DNA of 64,000 nt from Camellia lanceoleosa (GCA_025200525.1 CM045762.1:106666682-106730681); one strand, 5' to 3'. Positions 10,327 through 23,754 are shown, counted from the first letter of the stretch. The notes: generated by a model from the sequence alone, not told the origin. Numbers and translations: made by a program.

Positions 10327-13300
10327 ATGGCCGATGATGTTCCACATGCCGGGACTCCCCCGGACCACGAGATGGATCTCGGGGTCGAGCTCCTGCCATC
10401 GGCGAGCGCCCGACGGCGACCTACCGGTAGGCCATCCACGTGCTACCGGCCGGACTCCGCCACTTCCGGCTTTGGCGGGCTTTGGACCGGAGCTTCTGGC
10501 TGTGAGCCGCCTCCCACTTGTCTTTTAGGCGTCATGAGGTAACATTCTCGTCTTTTATTTTACGCAATGTAGGATTTCTGTCAATTCCGTAGCTAATGAA
10601 ACCATTAGCTGCTTAGTTCGATGTCTTGTCTTTGTAGTTGTTGTAGACAAACTCTGGCGACATCTGTTTAGGACCACGCACATGCACACCTTGCACTAGT
10701 CTCAAGCACTCAAACACACGGCACACATTGCCTTTGCCAAATTCACCGACACCCGGTGCTTATTTGAATCTGTAAACTGATACGCATGCTAGTTTTGCCC
10801 AAAACTTCACAAACACGCGGACACATCACACGTTGTAGTTCTTTGAAACATCTGAGACACGGCTTCTATTTGAATTTTGAAAAACGCACACACGCTGTTT
10901 ACATCGATCCTCGTAGAATACCGAGCATATCACGCCGTAGCCCACCCATCGCTGAAACTTGACATTTGCTTGCATCGAGAAAGCGTACACCGTGCACCAT
11001 ATTTACCTTGCACCACTCAAAAACACTGCGATGCATTGCATATTGTAGTTCTTGTAAGCACACGGCACCGGTTTTGTTTGAATCTAAAAAGCGTGCACAT
11101 GCACCAAGTTTACCTGGAGCATCTAAAACCTTGACGCATCCGCGCTTGTAGTTTGCATATTTGTATCATTGCATATCTTCATATGGCTTTGCAATTTCTT
11201 GACTCTGAGGAGACTCCCATACTCTCCGCGGGTATGGGAACGTCACTTCATGCGATTAGTGCGCTAGATTAACGCCGCATTGTAGATGGCGGCCGGCACC
11301 TTCTGCGAGGACTCTCGGGCTCTCTGCTGTAGACCTCTTCTTGCATACTGGCGAGAGGTGGTGGGACACCACCAATTTATTCCACTGCTCGGCGGGGACA
11401 TAGCGATGACCCTTACGACTTCTCGATGCTCACCGGCATCGGGGTTGAAGTGATCCGATCCCTTCGACTGAACATGGATGAGTGGACCGCGCTCGAATCC
11501 ACTTGCTCGGCGGCGCCGCCACTTGCTCGTCGAGGTTCGTCCGGTACTCTGGTTCGAGGTTGATTTAGTCTGAACCATCTTTGGTGGGCGCGACTCGATG
11601 ACCGAGGCGGCGAGAGATATGCCGCGGCTTCCTCATGTTTTTTGGGGACCACCATTTGCCGACCGGCGAACACAGTGCCCTCTGCTGCTCGGCGCTTTGG
11701 TGGGCGTCGAGAGGATTGTCTGATATGGTAGGCGTGGATTTAGCCACCTTTACGGTTATATGAGCTCGGTCTCTCGTGGCGGTGGGCGGTTGCTAGGAGG
11801 CTCTTGGCGAGCACAGGAGGTATGTCTTCTTCTCGCTTTACATTTACATTACGTACTTTTACGTATTACATACCTTTGCACTGCTTGTTATGCTTTACAA
11901 TTCTCGTATCTTGTACACCGGCACACACATACTCACCTTTATACTTCGTATTGATTCACCTTGTACAATCTGCTCAATACACTACACAACACACGGCTCG
12001 CTATTTACGCTTTATTACGTATCCGCTTCGATAAATGTTACGACACTGTCTTCTGATTTGTGGGTCTATGCCTACTTTCGAGCTAGAGCGATCCAGGGAA
12101 ACGAGACCCCTCTGGTCGTCCTTCTCTCTCGCCCTTCTGACAGGCGATGCATCCGGAGGCCGGGACACTTTAGCTTCTTCGCCGTTTCTTCGACACCATC
12201 ACCCCCAGAGGTATGTTTTACTTCTGATCCGTTTAAGCTTCGCTTTCAAGCGTATATTTACATGTCGATAGATAATCAAGCGTATTTCATTTGGTCACTG
12301 GCGGTAGTGGGCTCCACTACCGTGATAATCTGAGATCGGTATCTGCGGTGCCATTGAGACCTCGCTCTGGATTCTCTGGAGGGCCGGTCTGTCGAACTGG
12401 TACTGGTGGCGTTTCATCGCTAGACCCTAGGATTACCGGAGTAGATAGTTCGATCCATCCTCCGGCGCATGAGGGCGAAATCTGACTTCGGCAGATGGAG
12501 GACTACACCCTTGGTGGGCCGTGGGCGTAGATCTTGAAGCGAGGTGAGGCGACTACTCAGTCGTCCGGACCTTCTTGATCTGACCTTTGGCGAGGCTCTG
12601 GTGATCTGGCGAGACCTTGGCGCCCGGGCAGGGGAGAGCAGGAGTGGGGTCGTCGCAGAGGGCTCGAGCTCATGGCGGGAGAAGTCTGAGGCGAGGGCGA
12701 GGCTGCTCTGCCTACCATGTTGACTTCTGAGGCGAGGCGGAGACCTGAGATCCCGTTGCTCCTCCTCCGGTGGCCATGAGTTGGCGGTATTCTGACTTGC
12801 CTCGGTATGTATTACTTTATTTACGCATCTTGCATTGTTATTTCATTTGTTCATTCGGACATTCCACGAATCTTGATGTATTTAATACTTTGCGGGCTTC
12901 CTCGAGTATACCGTCGATCTGTGGAGTGAATGCCTCCACGATGGGGATCTGCGGCGGACTCTCGGCGCTTTGGCGTTCGACTCTGCGTATGTTCTCTGAC
13001 CACGATCTCAAATCATACTACATTTCGCTGTCTACTATCTTGCACAAAAATCGATAAAGCGCTCACGCGGCTTTCATACCTTGTACTTATACCTTTGCAT
13101 TACGTGATTCTCTGTTCTGACATTCACACATTGTACTCATACACTGCATTCTGTACTGATAAACTGCTCACGGTATTCACACACTGTACTCATACACTGC
13201 ATTCTGTACTGATAAACTGCTCATGGTATTCACACACTGTACTCGCCTTGCATTCTGTCTTGATAAAGCGCTCGGTTTTTCGATGTGTTTGTTCTTTGTA

Positions 13301-13570
13301 TTTTCGACCTCCTTTCGATCCCTCCGATGGGTGGCTGCTCGGTGGGCCTCCCTCTCTACTCGGGATGGCGGGATATTCCCTCGTACTAGAGGGGCGTGGT
13401 CACGTGGGGAGGCGACTCACGAGCTCCGGTTCGAGGAGATGGTGAGTCGGGAGGCGGGGCGAGTCATTCGGAGAGGCCGGGATAGCTCGGGCTCGGGCTC
13501 GGCAGATGGCGACTCGGCGATGCTTTTGTGCTTTTGCCGGGAAGAGGCGAGGCTCGATCCTCGGGCATGA
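10327..13570 (+). pseudogene. Plant mobile domain (PMD) gene in element C, heavily decayed
   Basis: This is a second, worse copy of the gene at 34097-37380. It starts MADDVPHAG and keeps the exon order. Exon 1 ends at a GTAAC donor (10538/10539), exon 2 covers about 11209-11819, exon 3 ends at 12210, and the C-terminal part ends near 13570. Small deletions break the frame throughout, and the splice acceptors expected near 12055 and 13305 are missing. PMD proteins such as Arabidopsis MAIN and MAIL1 act in the nucleus on gene expression and transposon silencing, and PMD copies are known to travel with plant transposons. The gene lies antisense to the element's gag. Many lesions sit at CAG/CTG sites, so some may be sequence errors rather than real decay. 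Confidence 0.7.
13131..13270. repeat. 53-bp tandem repeat in the last PMD intron (element C)
   Basis: About three units share CTGTACTCATACACTGCATT and TGATAAACTGCTCA, with starts near 13131, 13184 and 13237. Element B has a more diverged version at the same intron (about 36840-37080), so the repeat predates separation of the two copies. Confidence 0.65.
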
Positions 13571-16500
13571 GGCCTGCTGGCGATGATGATGATTTTCTTT
13601 GCTTCTTTTCTTTATTTCTTTTCTTGTACTTTTCTCTTTTTGGTAGATAGAGTACTATATGTCTTTGCTTGAGAGTTTTGCTTTTCTCAAACTATGTATT
13701 GAAAAAGATGATATGAAGCGAACTTTTGTTTGAAAAGTGTTATATTTACATATCTCATACTTCGCGCATTGCATCATATTACACCTCAAATGTAAATGAC
13801 ATTGATCTTGTCCGCAATTGGACACTTGCCTTTGTAATAATCAAATAACCAACCAACTAAACAAAGCAGCTCATACAAACCCTTTGCTCAATCCGAACAT
13901 CTGACCCATACTCATTGAGGACTAATCTGGGGATTGATCGCATTTAGCCCATAACTTCGATTCGGTTCATTACGCACCTGACAAACTACGAGCAGATAGC
14001 CCCAATCTGATGAGACAGATCACAAAGCTGACATGGTTGTAGTTGAAACACACTCGGATGTCCCAAATTTTCCCTTTCCTTCTCTTGCTTTGCACGGATG
14101 TAGAGAATGGCACGGCATTCTGAGCACAGACGATTTTGAAGTAAAGAGAGGTTTTTTAAACTGGGTATCGAGCCTACAACTGGACACTGCCGGAGAACTC
14201 AAGTGAAGAAACCAAAAGGCGCACGACCTAAACACAATGAGACACACTCGGAAAAGACTCAACAGGAACCAAGTCGAGACTGACAAATCAAAAGACACGA
14301 CGCACAAACATTTTTTTTTTTAGGAAACCAAAAAGACCTCAGATCTCGAGGAGCCAGTTTTTCCGGGTATATTTCCCACCCTTTCTGATTTGCGTGATTC
14401 TCACGTCGCTCGGCCCCTCAGGCTCGTTTTTTTTTTTTTTTTTTTCTGAAAACCCTTTTCTCACTTTTCTCTCAACTCACACCTCTCTATTCTTTAATCT
14501 CTCATTTTTTATCCCTCCCCTGGGTGGTTGATAGATGAATAGAAAGCGGGGGATTCATGCCCGATCTGACTAGCTCATGGCTATTCATACAGTAAATAGA
14601 GTGCCTTTCTGGCGAGTGCATTAATGACAAGGGAGAGACAGAACACCTGACTCGACTGTGCCCCTAGTTCATTATTTTGACCATTTTTTGCTTTGTTGTT
14701 TTTTTTTAAAACAGTTTTGATCAAGATGAACGCCGGATTAGCGTGCTTGGGAAATTTTTGATTTGAAAATCCTGCAAGTCAGGTTGCAAGCACTGAAGGG
14801 TCCAAACATGGTCCAATTTTGGAGAATGAAATAGTTTTCGAGGAACTAGCCAACCCCAGTAAAAATTTTCAAAAACTATTTTTGCGTACAGTCGATGCGC
14901 AACGAGCACGGAACTCACCATCGAGATGCGCAACCTCGGATCGGAGGTAATCTGGAAAAATTACTGGCTTAGGGAGGAAAGGCGCGGAAAGTTGCCTGGT
15001 TTGGAGCGATAACTTCAGGCGACTTATGGCGATGGACGGCAACGGAAAGTTGCCCCTTATTTGGATGACGCCGCGGCATTTTTATGGGTCAGTCCTCGTT
15101 GACGACAATCGGACCTCCGAACACGGAGGAGTCGAAGACGGTTTGAATCAATATGTGGACACAGTCACCTGGAAGGTATTGGTGGTTTGGCTTCAAGAGG
15201 AAATTAATCACGTAGTTCCGGATTGCTGCAATCGGGACATTGGATTCGGAGACGGCAAAAGTAATCAAAACCATGACATGGACTGAGACGCTATGGAAGC
15301 GTTGGGGGCTGGACTTCAGGATGAAGTTGCCTACGTATCCCAAACATGGGAATCAAGCCTTACGTAGTTCCGGTTAAGGTACACTCGGGTATTTTAACCT
15401 TCACTGTTTAGGCTCTAACTTTTGCCAAGGTGCCCAATGTGGGTTTTCGACCTTGCGAGCTATGTTTTTCTTTTTCTTTCTTTTCTTTTCTTTTGCTATT
15501 CTTTATTCTTTTCTTTTCTTTTTTTGCTTCTTTTTGTATACATTTTTTTTTCTCTTCTTTTTTTCTTTTCCTTTTCTTTGCTCTAACTTTTGCCTGAGTC
15601 GCCCTTCCGGGTTTTCGGCCCAGCGAGCCTCTCAAAGGGTAAAAGTGTAGCTTTGTCCATGCCAAATGGTTTTGAGATTGAAGCCTCTCCGTATCCAGGA
15701 GAGCGACTGTTGTATTGATTTGCAAGAAAAGTCCATCACGGTTGCTTCTCGAGCTTTGCATGGTGGGATCTGATCTCCCTGATCGGACTTTGATGCCTCT
15801 TGTTCGAGGGCTGTTTCATATTGGGCCACACAGGCGTCGTATTGATAGCTACCTTTTGAACGCTTCGACGCCTGGTCCAAGGTTTGAAAATAGGGGTCGA
15901 GCCTCGAGGTGAGGCGATCCTAAGGCTGCGTAATCTCGAGGCGATTCCACGTGTCTTCGCAAGGCTATGCAAAAACATTTTGTTTTGAAAGTTTTTAAGA
16001 AGGCGATGATTTGCTCGTCTTAGAAGGCGATGTGGAACCAATCTGGATCAAGCCAGGGTCCTTCTCAGTACTCACGCTGACAAGCATGATTTCATTCATT
16101 AAGGGCTTAACACGCCTCTCTTTCTTTCAAGATGATCAAAACTTTGTAAAACCTGAGGAATTTCTTCCTCTTCATTTTCACCGCAGTGCTTAAAAGGTTT
16201 CGAAAAAAAAAACAAGGGTCATTGCAATAATTTTTAAGGCACAAAAGAGCAGGCGGAATGTGTCGTCACCCCACTCTAATTCTCTGGCATAACTAGCCCA
16301 ATACGATCAATAAACATGGAAACACGGTAGCCACGGCCGTTTCATTCAGATTTCCCCGGGTGTAAACTGGCTCCACAGCGGAGGGGGATCCAAAATATAA
16401 AGCAAAAGGAAGTAATTACAAAACGGTGTTTGAGGCAACAACCCCGAAGTCACCTGGTATTCTTATACAAAAGAGGGACTGACTCATTACAATTAGACAG

Positions 16501-16676
16501 ACCCTTAAACAAAAGGAATGACTCAAAACAATGAGACAGACTCAAGACAAATCAAAACACTGACTCGACACCCAAGTCAGGTTTTACGAAACTAGCATCG
16601 GCAGGTGCTCAAAAATGTGCGCCAAACACCATATCCAAAATGTACCAGATATCGCCCGCAGGCAGTTGAATCCCAA
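13571..16676. other. Element C interior between PMD gene and gag, no gene recognised
   Basis: It holds the presumed 3' part of the PMD transcript, T-rich runs (14430-14448, 15463-15575), a repeated CTCTAACTTTTGCC phrase and the conserved hairpin CTACGTATCC...TACGTAG at 15331-15367. The short open frames here are low-complexity or shadows. The region is collinear with 37381-40469 of element B. Confidence 0.55.
15331..15367 (+). ncRNA. Conserved hairpin motif, copy 2
   Basis: The outer arms CTACGTA and TACGTAG enclose an inner TCCC/GGGA stem, with ATCAAGCC in the 3' side. Related copies lie at 7331-7366 and 39135-39171. The inner stem differs between copies while remaining paired. Whether it acts as RNA is unknown. 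Confidence 0.4.
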
Positions 16677-17691
16677 TTATATACTAGCAGTATCGGTGTC
16701 CTCGGTATCTGTGTCCTCACAATCCAAGAACTCTGTAGTGACTGATTTGGCCGAGGTAGGCGGGAGGATGACCTTGTTATCAATCAAATCCTGTACCTCA
16801 TGACGGAGGCGGAAGCAATTATCAGTGGCATGGCGATCTGGCGATAAATGCATACCGATCTTGAGTAGCGTCATGGCCTGCCGGGAGATTCCTTGGTAGA
16901 GGTCGCGGCTCCAGAGGCGTAAGATGCCCCTTCTTGGCCAAAATGAGAAGCGCCCTAGACAGTGGCATGTAGAGAGTATGAAAGGCCCTATGCCCCCGAG
17001 GTTGGTACTTGGAATTCTGAATGTTCTTGCTTGGCGCACTGGCGAACGGATCGGCAGGCGTGGACTTGGATTTTCAATCGTTTCCTAGTGCGGGATTGGG
17101 AATGAGAGGAGCTGCTCTGGCATGACGGGGCCTGTCCCGATTTTCTGACCGACTTGGACTACCCTCGGGTAGAGTAGGGAAAACATCATCCACAATTTTG
17201 GTTACAATCGCGGATACTTGTTGTTTGCTCATTCCCCCGGCTTTCAAAGCCTGGACTGCCCACAGCAGTTGTTCCACGGGGTCGGCGTCTACCTTCACTT
17301 TGTCTTTGCCTCTGGCCTCAGCCTGATGAGAGGTTTGGGTCGGTACTGGTACATCACTATTGTGGGTGGAGGTCGCCTCCGACTGATTGAGCTCGATCAC
17401 AATCCGCCCCAGTAGCGGGGGCTCCTGGGGGTCGAAAGTTCGGATCTGGTGCAACGGTGGCGGTTGACATTAAATGGCGAGATCCGCCACGGACCTCTGG
17501 AGATCACCTATCATTCCCATTAACTCGAATGTAGTGGGCTCGCGAGCCTGATAGAACTGAGGGGTCCAGATTGGGTGAGCAGCGGGCGACCTGGGCGGGT
17601 GCGGCATATCAACAGCAGCATCATTCTGTGGGATGGTTTCCTGACTCAATGCGGCCGTCATGACCACAATCTCTTCAGAGTTCTGCGTCAT
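16677..17691 (-). pseudogene. Element C gag (broken)
   Basis: Gag is the structural protein that packages retrotransposon RNA into particles. The frame opens at 17691 with MTQNSEEIVV, followed by MIGDLQRSVADLA and then PQEPPLLGRIVIEL. The C-terminal part carries a HATDNCFRLRHEVQDLID segment that is the remnant of a zinc-knuckle region. Compared with the copy at 40470-41468, a lost base puts a stop near 17471 and at least one more frame change separates the middle from the C terminus (about 16850-17060). The CxxH half of the zinc knuckle is gone. The gene starts about 700 nt downstream of the primer site, as expected for gag. No pol follows. Confidence 0.75.
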
Positions 17692-18385
17692 GTTCAGTCC
17701 TGCCTCGGCGAGGAGAAGACACTAGCTATTCTGGCTCAACTCTCTGAATCTCTGGCGAAGCGGAAAACAAGCGAGATTTCGACCCCGGCGAGATCAAATC
17801 TGGTGTGTAGGACAAGCTGCGCTCTACTGAACACTATTCCCCGGAGTCATTTATCAAAACTGAACTGATACCCGCAGACACAGCTAATTCTCAACAACAC
17901 TGATACTGGTGCCCTTGAGTCGGATACCCAAATCTTGCAAACTGATATGTTTGTTTCCTGTAGAGATATACTCTAAAGCACATAGCAGGTAAAAAAAGAG
18001 AGTCAAAACACCCCTATATTGGGGTAGGGTTTCCCTGTCCTATTTTGTCAGGAGCTAGGGTTTCACTACGCACGCAGCGGTTTCAAACAACCTAAAATCG
18101 GGTAAGCAACTTTGTCCTAGTTTGGAATGGTCACTATGGATTCGAATATGCACTAGGTCGAATGGTCCAAGGGTGCCGGTAAAACCGGGGTTTGTGTTCC
18201 CATCTTGGCGAGCCATAACCGTCGGCCTTATGGACATGCCTTGACAAGACAAGCCTCGGCAAACCGCTCAGAATAGCGAGATGGCCAACACGGTGTCCTA
18301 GGCGCACCAATGCACATGCAATGCAAAGAAACACATAAGTGTAGTCAAAAGCAGATATCACGAGTTCGAGTCAAGCTCTCTAAAG

Positions 18386-18410
18386 TCCCAGTGATGCTTG
18401 AGTAGCGCCA
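18386..18410 (-). other. Element C primer-binding site
   Basis: On the minus strand TGGCGCTACTCAAGC and then ATCACTGGGA directly follow the end of the 5' LTR. A TGG start is expected for pairing with a tRNA CCA end. The downstream leader (TTTAGAGAGCTTGACTCG) is the same as in element B, but the primer site itself differs from B's. I have not assigned the tRNA. Confidence 0.6.
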
Positions 18411-21400
18411 TGAGGACCTCGCTCTGATTCGGACTCGATTTATGTCGGTTCTAAATCTTGAACCAAAGAGTCCAAATCCGGCAAATCGTTTTGAAGAAAA
18501 ACAGATTTTGAAAAAGTAGTGCCGAACATGGACTGCTTTGCGGTCTGAGTCGCCACCTAAATATTTTAAAATGGGAAATTTAGAAACCACGACTCGGTGC
18601 GAAGGCCACATGTCATCACCAAAGTGGTCTTGGCTCGGGGAGCTTAGATACGATCGGGAAGGTCAGCTATGAGCACCCCCTTTCGCCCGGCCCGAAGACC
18701 GGCCTCTACTAACCGTGATATCCGTTTTTGAAAACATTATGCGTTCTTATTCCGGTTATTAACCTAGAATTACTACGTGAGGGGCACAGCACAAAAGTAT
18801 AGACTAGATCGCCTAACTTGGAAATAAACATTGCATATCCGTTTTGTTTCGAAAAACGTGTTAGATTTTGCTACTCGCAAGTAGGCTAAAATACGGATTT
18901 CAATGAGTTTTCCAACTCAGGCAATCCAACCTCCACCCACAGGCATTCAAACAGTAATATCACATAAGCACTTAGCCGCATGGCAAGCATACTGTCATGG
19001 TAAACATTCACACGCATGCGATATGCTAAAGCCATAAAAACTTACACCGTACTCCGTGCCAAAACAGTAAACTAGTTAGCAAACATGCATGACCTAGTTC
19101 ATGTTAAGTGGCTAATGCGACACAGGCAGAAATGCAATCTAGAGTAGGCTCGGCTAACCCTAGACATGACATGTGAAATGCGCGAGTAGCATGTATTCAA
19201 TTTGGAATTGAAATACAATGCAGTTTGTATGATGTGCCGAGCCCGATGCGTGTAAACAAATGCATGGATGCACACATGCATTGCATAAGGTATGCTAAAA
19301 TAGACATGCCCTAATCTACCAACATAAGCGGGTAAATAAAAGGGAAGAAAGAAATGGGGGTTGGAAGACATACACCCACTCACGCACACTTATTACATTT
19401 TTGCCCTCGCTCGGAGAGACCAAAATAATAATACAGATTAATTAACTATGCAAGCTAATTAATTATTACAAATTAACTAAATTAATTAAATGAATAATTA
19501 ATCTAATTAAAGCAGTGAACGCCTCGGGAAGAGGGCTTGAGCGCGTCGCGCGCCCGGGACTCGCTCGGAATCGCACTGTCATGCAAGTATGCCTCTGTTT
19601 TCCCTGCTTTCCATCTCAGAAGATTGCCAAAACTTCAGGAATACTTCCTTGGGCATTGGGGAGTATCACCGGCTATGGTAGAGAACCACCGGCTGAAGAA
19701 TGTGGCCACCGGCATTAAATTGATCCATCGGCTGCCAATTGACTGCCGGTCGGCACTAAACACTGCCGGCCGGCACAAATTGCCTGCAGAACTTGTAACT
19801 CACAGCAGCAAAGGACACAACTTGCATGGCAATGTGATTCATGGTATTTATGCACTACACACACCTCTTATCATGTTATTGGCTCAAGGAGGCATATGCC
19901 TCGATTCCCAGGCCATCAATCGCGCATTTCCATGCGTGATGGTCCTAAGAACCAAGAATGCAACTTCACTTTCAAATGCATGCAATGCAAATAAGTAAAC
20001 AAGGGTATTCAACCTCCGTCATACTTCATTTCAAGAGGTCAAACATGCACAAAACAAATGCAACCCTAAACATGTCAACTAGGCATGCAACATGGACTAC
20101 GCGATGTACTTGTGCAAGGCATACAAGCAAGCATGCGAATCAATGAGGGATGGACTTAGACATGATCTAGGCAGCTCCTATAGGCCTAAAATCAATGGCC
20201 AAATTGCTAAAATGTGAGGGCCAAACACACATGCACACATACACATGTTAAGGCATTAACACTTAGGCATAATAAACAACATTCAAGCACACTTGAAATA
20301 AGTTAAGCATGGATTACTAGCATGCATAAGAAGCTCTGAAAATCACACAAAAACATGATGCCAAATCGTGCGACAAAACAAACCAAATATGCAACAAATG
20401 GCCCAAGTCTTGAAACAAGCCATGAAGGCTTAAGTCGAGGCCAAGTCCAACAAGCCTCACAAGGCTAGGGGGACTCAAAACAGGTCACAAGCAGACCTAA
20501 ACAAAGCCTAAGGGGCGCCTAGATGGCATCTAAGAGGCTCAAGTACAAAGGCATGAAACATGACCAAAACATAGAGTATTCAACACGTGCTTTTAAAGCA
20601 TTAAAGAAGCCACTAAGGCAATCATATAAGCTCATTATAAGGTCTGAGATGGCATGTAAAAGGGTTCCAAACCCTTGAAATCATGGAGGCAATGCATCCT
20701 ACACATGCACCTACTTGAAGCATACAAGCTACAATGCAAAGGGGGTATACAAAACATGCCAAGATTGACCCAAACGACCATGGACAGCGCTAGATCATGG
20801 CAAAATGAGCGTATAAGTTTCATGGATCTAGGCCTAAATCATGCTAGAAATGAAGGGACACAAACTAGGCACATTAAGACAACATGAGGCATTACAAGGC
20901 AACTATACTAAGCATGCATAGGAGACCAAAACCAACTTAGGAACATGTTATATCATGTCAAGATAAGCATGGAAAACAAGCCAAACATGCTCAACACACA
21001 CTCAAGCATGGAGCTCCATAAGGAAGCAAAACTTGCCCTTTTCAAGGACATCAAGGAGAGGGGGGGTGGCCCTCTCCTTCTTGAGACTCTAAGGCATGCT
21101 CTTCACCACTGAAATCCCTCAAGATTTCAGTGGTGAAGAGATCCTAAGACCAAAGTCTCGGATCTCTCACAAAATAGCACAAAAAGTGCCCTTTTCAAGG
21201 CTTAAGGGTGGTCAAACTTACCCAAACCACAAAACACTCTTAATGAACAATAAAGAGGGCCTAAAAATAGAACTTTTATGTGTTATAGACTAAGCACAAA
21301 AACTGTTTTAAACTAGACAAAAATGGAATGCAAAAATGGGGTAAATAAAGTTAGTTTCTTACCCTTGATGACTATCTTCACAAAAGTTGTTGTTGTTGCT

Positions 21401-22106
21401 TCCTTGAGCTCCAATCCAATCAAAAACACCAAGAACCAACCCTTAGAACCTCAGTTGCTTAGAGAAGGTGAAACACTAGGTGCTTGTGTGCAATAGTGTG
21501 AACTAAAGCACCTAGTGTACAAAATGAGAGGTAAGAAGAGAGATACAATAGATACAAAGATCAAACCCTAAACCAGAGGTTCTTCTCTCTTTTTTTTTCT
21601 TTCTAACCCTAAAATTTTGCTAACCCTTGAGCCAAGAGAAGAGCCTTCTCTTTATAGGCAACAAAGACTTACCAACTAAGTCATCCAAGGGCTCATCCTT
21701 CCATACACGTGTATGGAGAGGAAACAAGAGCTAAACAAATTGTCTAAAAATATCTCGTAAAGCGTGTAGTAAAGTGGTGGCAAAATGGTCATTTGCCAAA
21801 AATGGTGCCGACCGACACAAAATAGTGCCGCCCGGCACAATATAGTGCCGGTGGCAACACCGGTGGCCTCTAGCCACAGCCGGTGGTATGTGGGGATACC
21901 TCAGAAGGCATTTCTTGCCCCCTCAAAGGCAAAGAACAAGTGTTTGGTGCAAAACCAGACACAAAACAGTCAAGTTCGGAGGTCCTGAGGCAAGGCGCGT
22001 AGCCGAGAACTCCGGGAACTCCAAACAAACACAAACATGGATAATCACCGAGTGTTCGAGCGGTGACATTCAAGTCTTGAGGACGGTCAAAAATGGGATG
22101 TCTACA
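18411..22106 (-). repeat. Element C 5' LTR
   Basis: This pairs with 3497-7193. It starts at 22106 on the minus strand (TGTAGACATCCC) and ends at 18411. The G-box palindrome is at 21701-21716 and the TATA region at about 21651-21657. Small deletions relative to the other LTR cluster at 18540-18640 and 21735-21850, often where the partner reads CAG or CTG. Confidence 0.85.
21651..21716 (-). promoter_or_regulatory. Element C 5' LTR core promoter
   Basis: CCATACACGTGTATGG at 21701-21716 lies upstream, on the minus strand, of CCTATAAAGAGAAGG. The CCGGC cassette at about 21805-21895 lies further upstream. This copy would drive the genomic transcript. The CAGCTG-containing stretch between cassette and G-box is altered compared with 6810-6850. 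Confidence 0.6.
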
Positions 22107-22806
22107 GTGTCAATTGAACTTCAAATTTTTGATAAAGCATATGTAAAAAATTATGAGTATTTACAAATTGAACTTGGTGGGCCTAAATAAAATAAATTAA
22201 TTTTTAAATTTTTACAAATTGACCCCAGTAGGTAAAATCAATATCAAACTTTATTCAGAAATTTAGGCTTCTAGAAACAAACCAAACGTTTGTTTATTCC
22301 TCTTGGAGACTAGACATCGACTTTTGATTCTCTCCATCAACTATTGCTTTGGTTGCCTCTTACTCTCACGTTGCTTCTTCCTTCATTCTTTTTCTCTCCA
22401 ATGTTCCATTCCAATTGCAGAAACTTGTTCATTCGTTCGGGTCTTCTTTCATTTGCTGCGATAGTTGTGATTGCCGAGACTTTTGATCTAGTTTAGGCCC
22501 TCTGGTCTTTGATTGTGGCACCAAGGTTAGCTTTCTTTTACTCTAAAACCTTCTCCTTTTTTTTTTCCCTGTGTGATTCAATTGTGTTGATGGGCTTATC
22601 AATATTTGGGATTATACAACAACTATGCCTAGGGTTTTTTGGGGGGCTTATTAAGTTTTGAGATTTTGGGGCTGATTGATGATTTTGAACAAGAATTCTG
22701 TTAACCTCTCTTGCATCAAATTCTAATTTTACTAATTAACTATATTGATGATTTTGAATTCCATCTACGAACTATATATGATAAAATTGTGTTGCACTAA
22801 AAATAT
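22107..22806. other. Host segment between elements C and A
   Basis: This 700-bp piece belongs to neither element. The left third is AT-rich, then a pyrimidine-rich stretch (22300-22420) is followed by possible splice-like TTGCAG and AAGGTTAG. I recognise no protein. By position it should be interior WAK-like intron. Confidence 0.5.
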
Positions 22807-23695
22807 TGTTAGGTCCCTTAGTCTTGTCAATCCCGCAAACAAACTTATGTGATTGAGTTGTAAATTTCCTTGCTGTTTTGTCTTGCTCGCTTGAGCGAAG
22901 GAGTCCTCGCTCGCTCGAGCGAAGATTGTGTCTGGCAAAAATCTGAGAGAGGTGAATGTGCACTCGAGCGCAGGTTGCGTGGCTCGAGCGAAGCCACTTA
23001 TGGAAATCACGCGAGATGAGTTCCTCGCTCGAGCGAAAGAAGCTTTCCTCGAGCAAGCTTCGCTGTTCTAGATTTCTATAAGCATCTGTTTTAATCCTAA
23101 ACTAGGATTAGGTTTTTGAGATCTACTTTGAGGTTTTCTAAGGTTTTCTTATGAAGTATTTTTTGTGAGTTTTCCTTGATAATTTGAGAGAGTATTAAAC
23201 TCATGAATTGATAAGCACATATCAAGGAGGTTGATTGATTATATACAAGAGTGTTCTTCTTCAGTAGAATCTGGAGATTCAAATGTGGAGTTTCAAAGGA
23301 GGTTGATTCTGTACGTAGTCGTTGATTCGGCAAGTGAAGTTATGGATTCAACTTCAGGTTAATCAATTCCGAGACGAAGGCTCGTTGAAAGAGTTACAGA
23401 AGGTTCGAAGACAAATTGGATGAGTTTGGTAATTTGTTTGTTATCTTTGTAATCTTTCTTTCTTCAGTAGTGGATTGATTAGTGGCGTTTCGCCCGTGAT
23501 TTTTTATTACAATTAAAGGTGCTTCAATTGTGATTTTTCCACGTAAAAATCATTTGTGTCGATTTATTGATTATTTTAAAAACAACAATCTAAATCACTT
23601 TCGTAAGTGCTTGATGATTTAGATTGTGTATTTTGATTGATTGGGAATTGGAATATTTAAATCTTGATCTAATCACGAATCACTTAGGATTTTCA
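22807..23695 (+). repeat. Element A 5' LTR
   Basis: It starts TGTTAGGTCCC and ends GGATTTTCA just before the primer site, and it matches 50650-51514. It carries a cluster of CTCGAGCGA-type palindromes (about 22886-23062) and a TATA-like TTCTATAAG near 23074-23082. Confidence 0.9.
22886..23085 (+). promoter_or_regulatory. Element A LTR promoter with CTCGAGCG palindrome array
   Basis: Six imperfect copies built around CTCGAGCG are spaced over about 180 bp, with a TATA-like box (TTCTATAAG) immediately downstream. In the 3' LTR one copy is the perfect 12-bp palindrome GCGCTCGAGCGC (50802-50813). CpG-rich palindromes ahead of the TATA box are a known feature of Sirevirus LTRs. The binding factor is unknown. 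Confidence 0.65.
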
Positions 23696-23697
23696 AT

Positions 23698-23709
23698 TGG
23701 TATCAGAGC
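23698..23709 (+). other. Element A primer-binding site (initiator tRNA-Met)
   Basis: TGGTATCAGAGC lies two bases after the LTR end. It is the usual complement of the 3' end of plant initiator methionine tRNA used by copia elements. Confidence 0.9.
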
Positions 23710-23754
23710 ATGTCACTCTTTGTTTTTATCAAAACTGTAGGAGTGTGATTTTGT

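Larger units (their letters stand above)
3497..22106 (-). mobile_element. Element C: gag-only Tat-like LTR retrotransposon with antisense PMD gene
   Basis: Two LTRs of about 3.7 kb (3497-7193 and 18411-22106) bracket an 11.2-kb interior. Orientation is minus. The right end read on the minus strand begins TGTAGACACCCC, a TGG-starting primer site follows the right-hand LTR, and a purine tract abuts the left-hand LTR. The interior carries a damaged gag (16677-17691, minus) and an antisense PMD pseudogene (10327-13570, plus). I found no reverse transcriptase, RNase H or integrase, so the element is non-autonomous (the TR-GAG or LARD type) and would depend on a relative. Target duplication is uncertain: GTGT occurs next to both ends but not at exactly matching positions. 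Element B is a second copy of the family. Confidence 0.85.

Noticed and set aside
15453..15650. Phe-rich open frame
   Set aside because: It is a translation of T/C-rich low-complexity DNA. Similar frames at 39226-39450 and 48272-48469 are rejected for the same reason.
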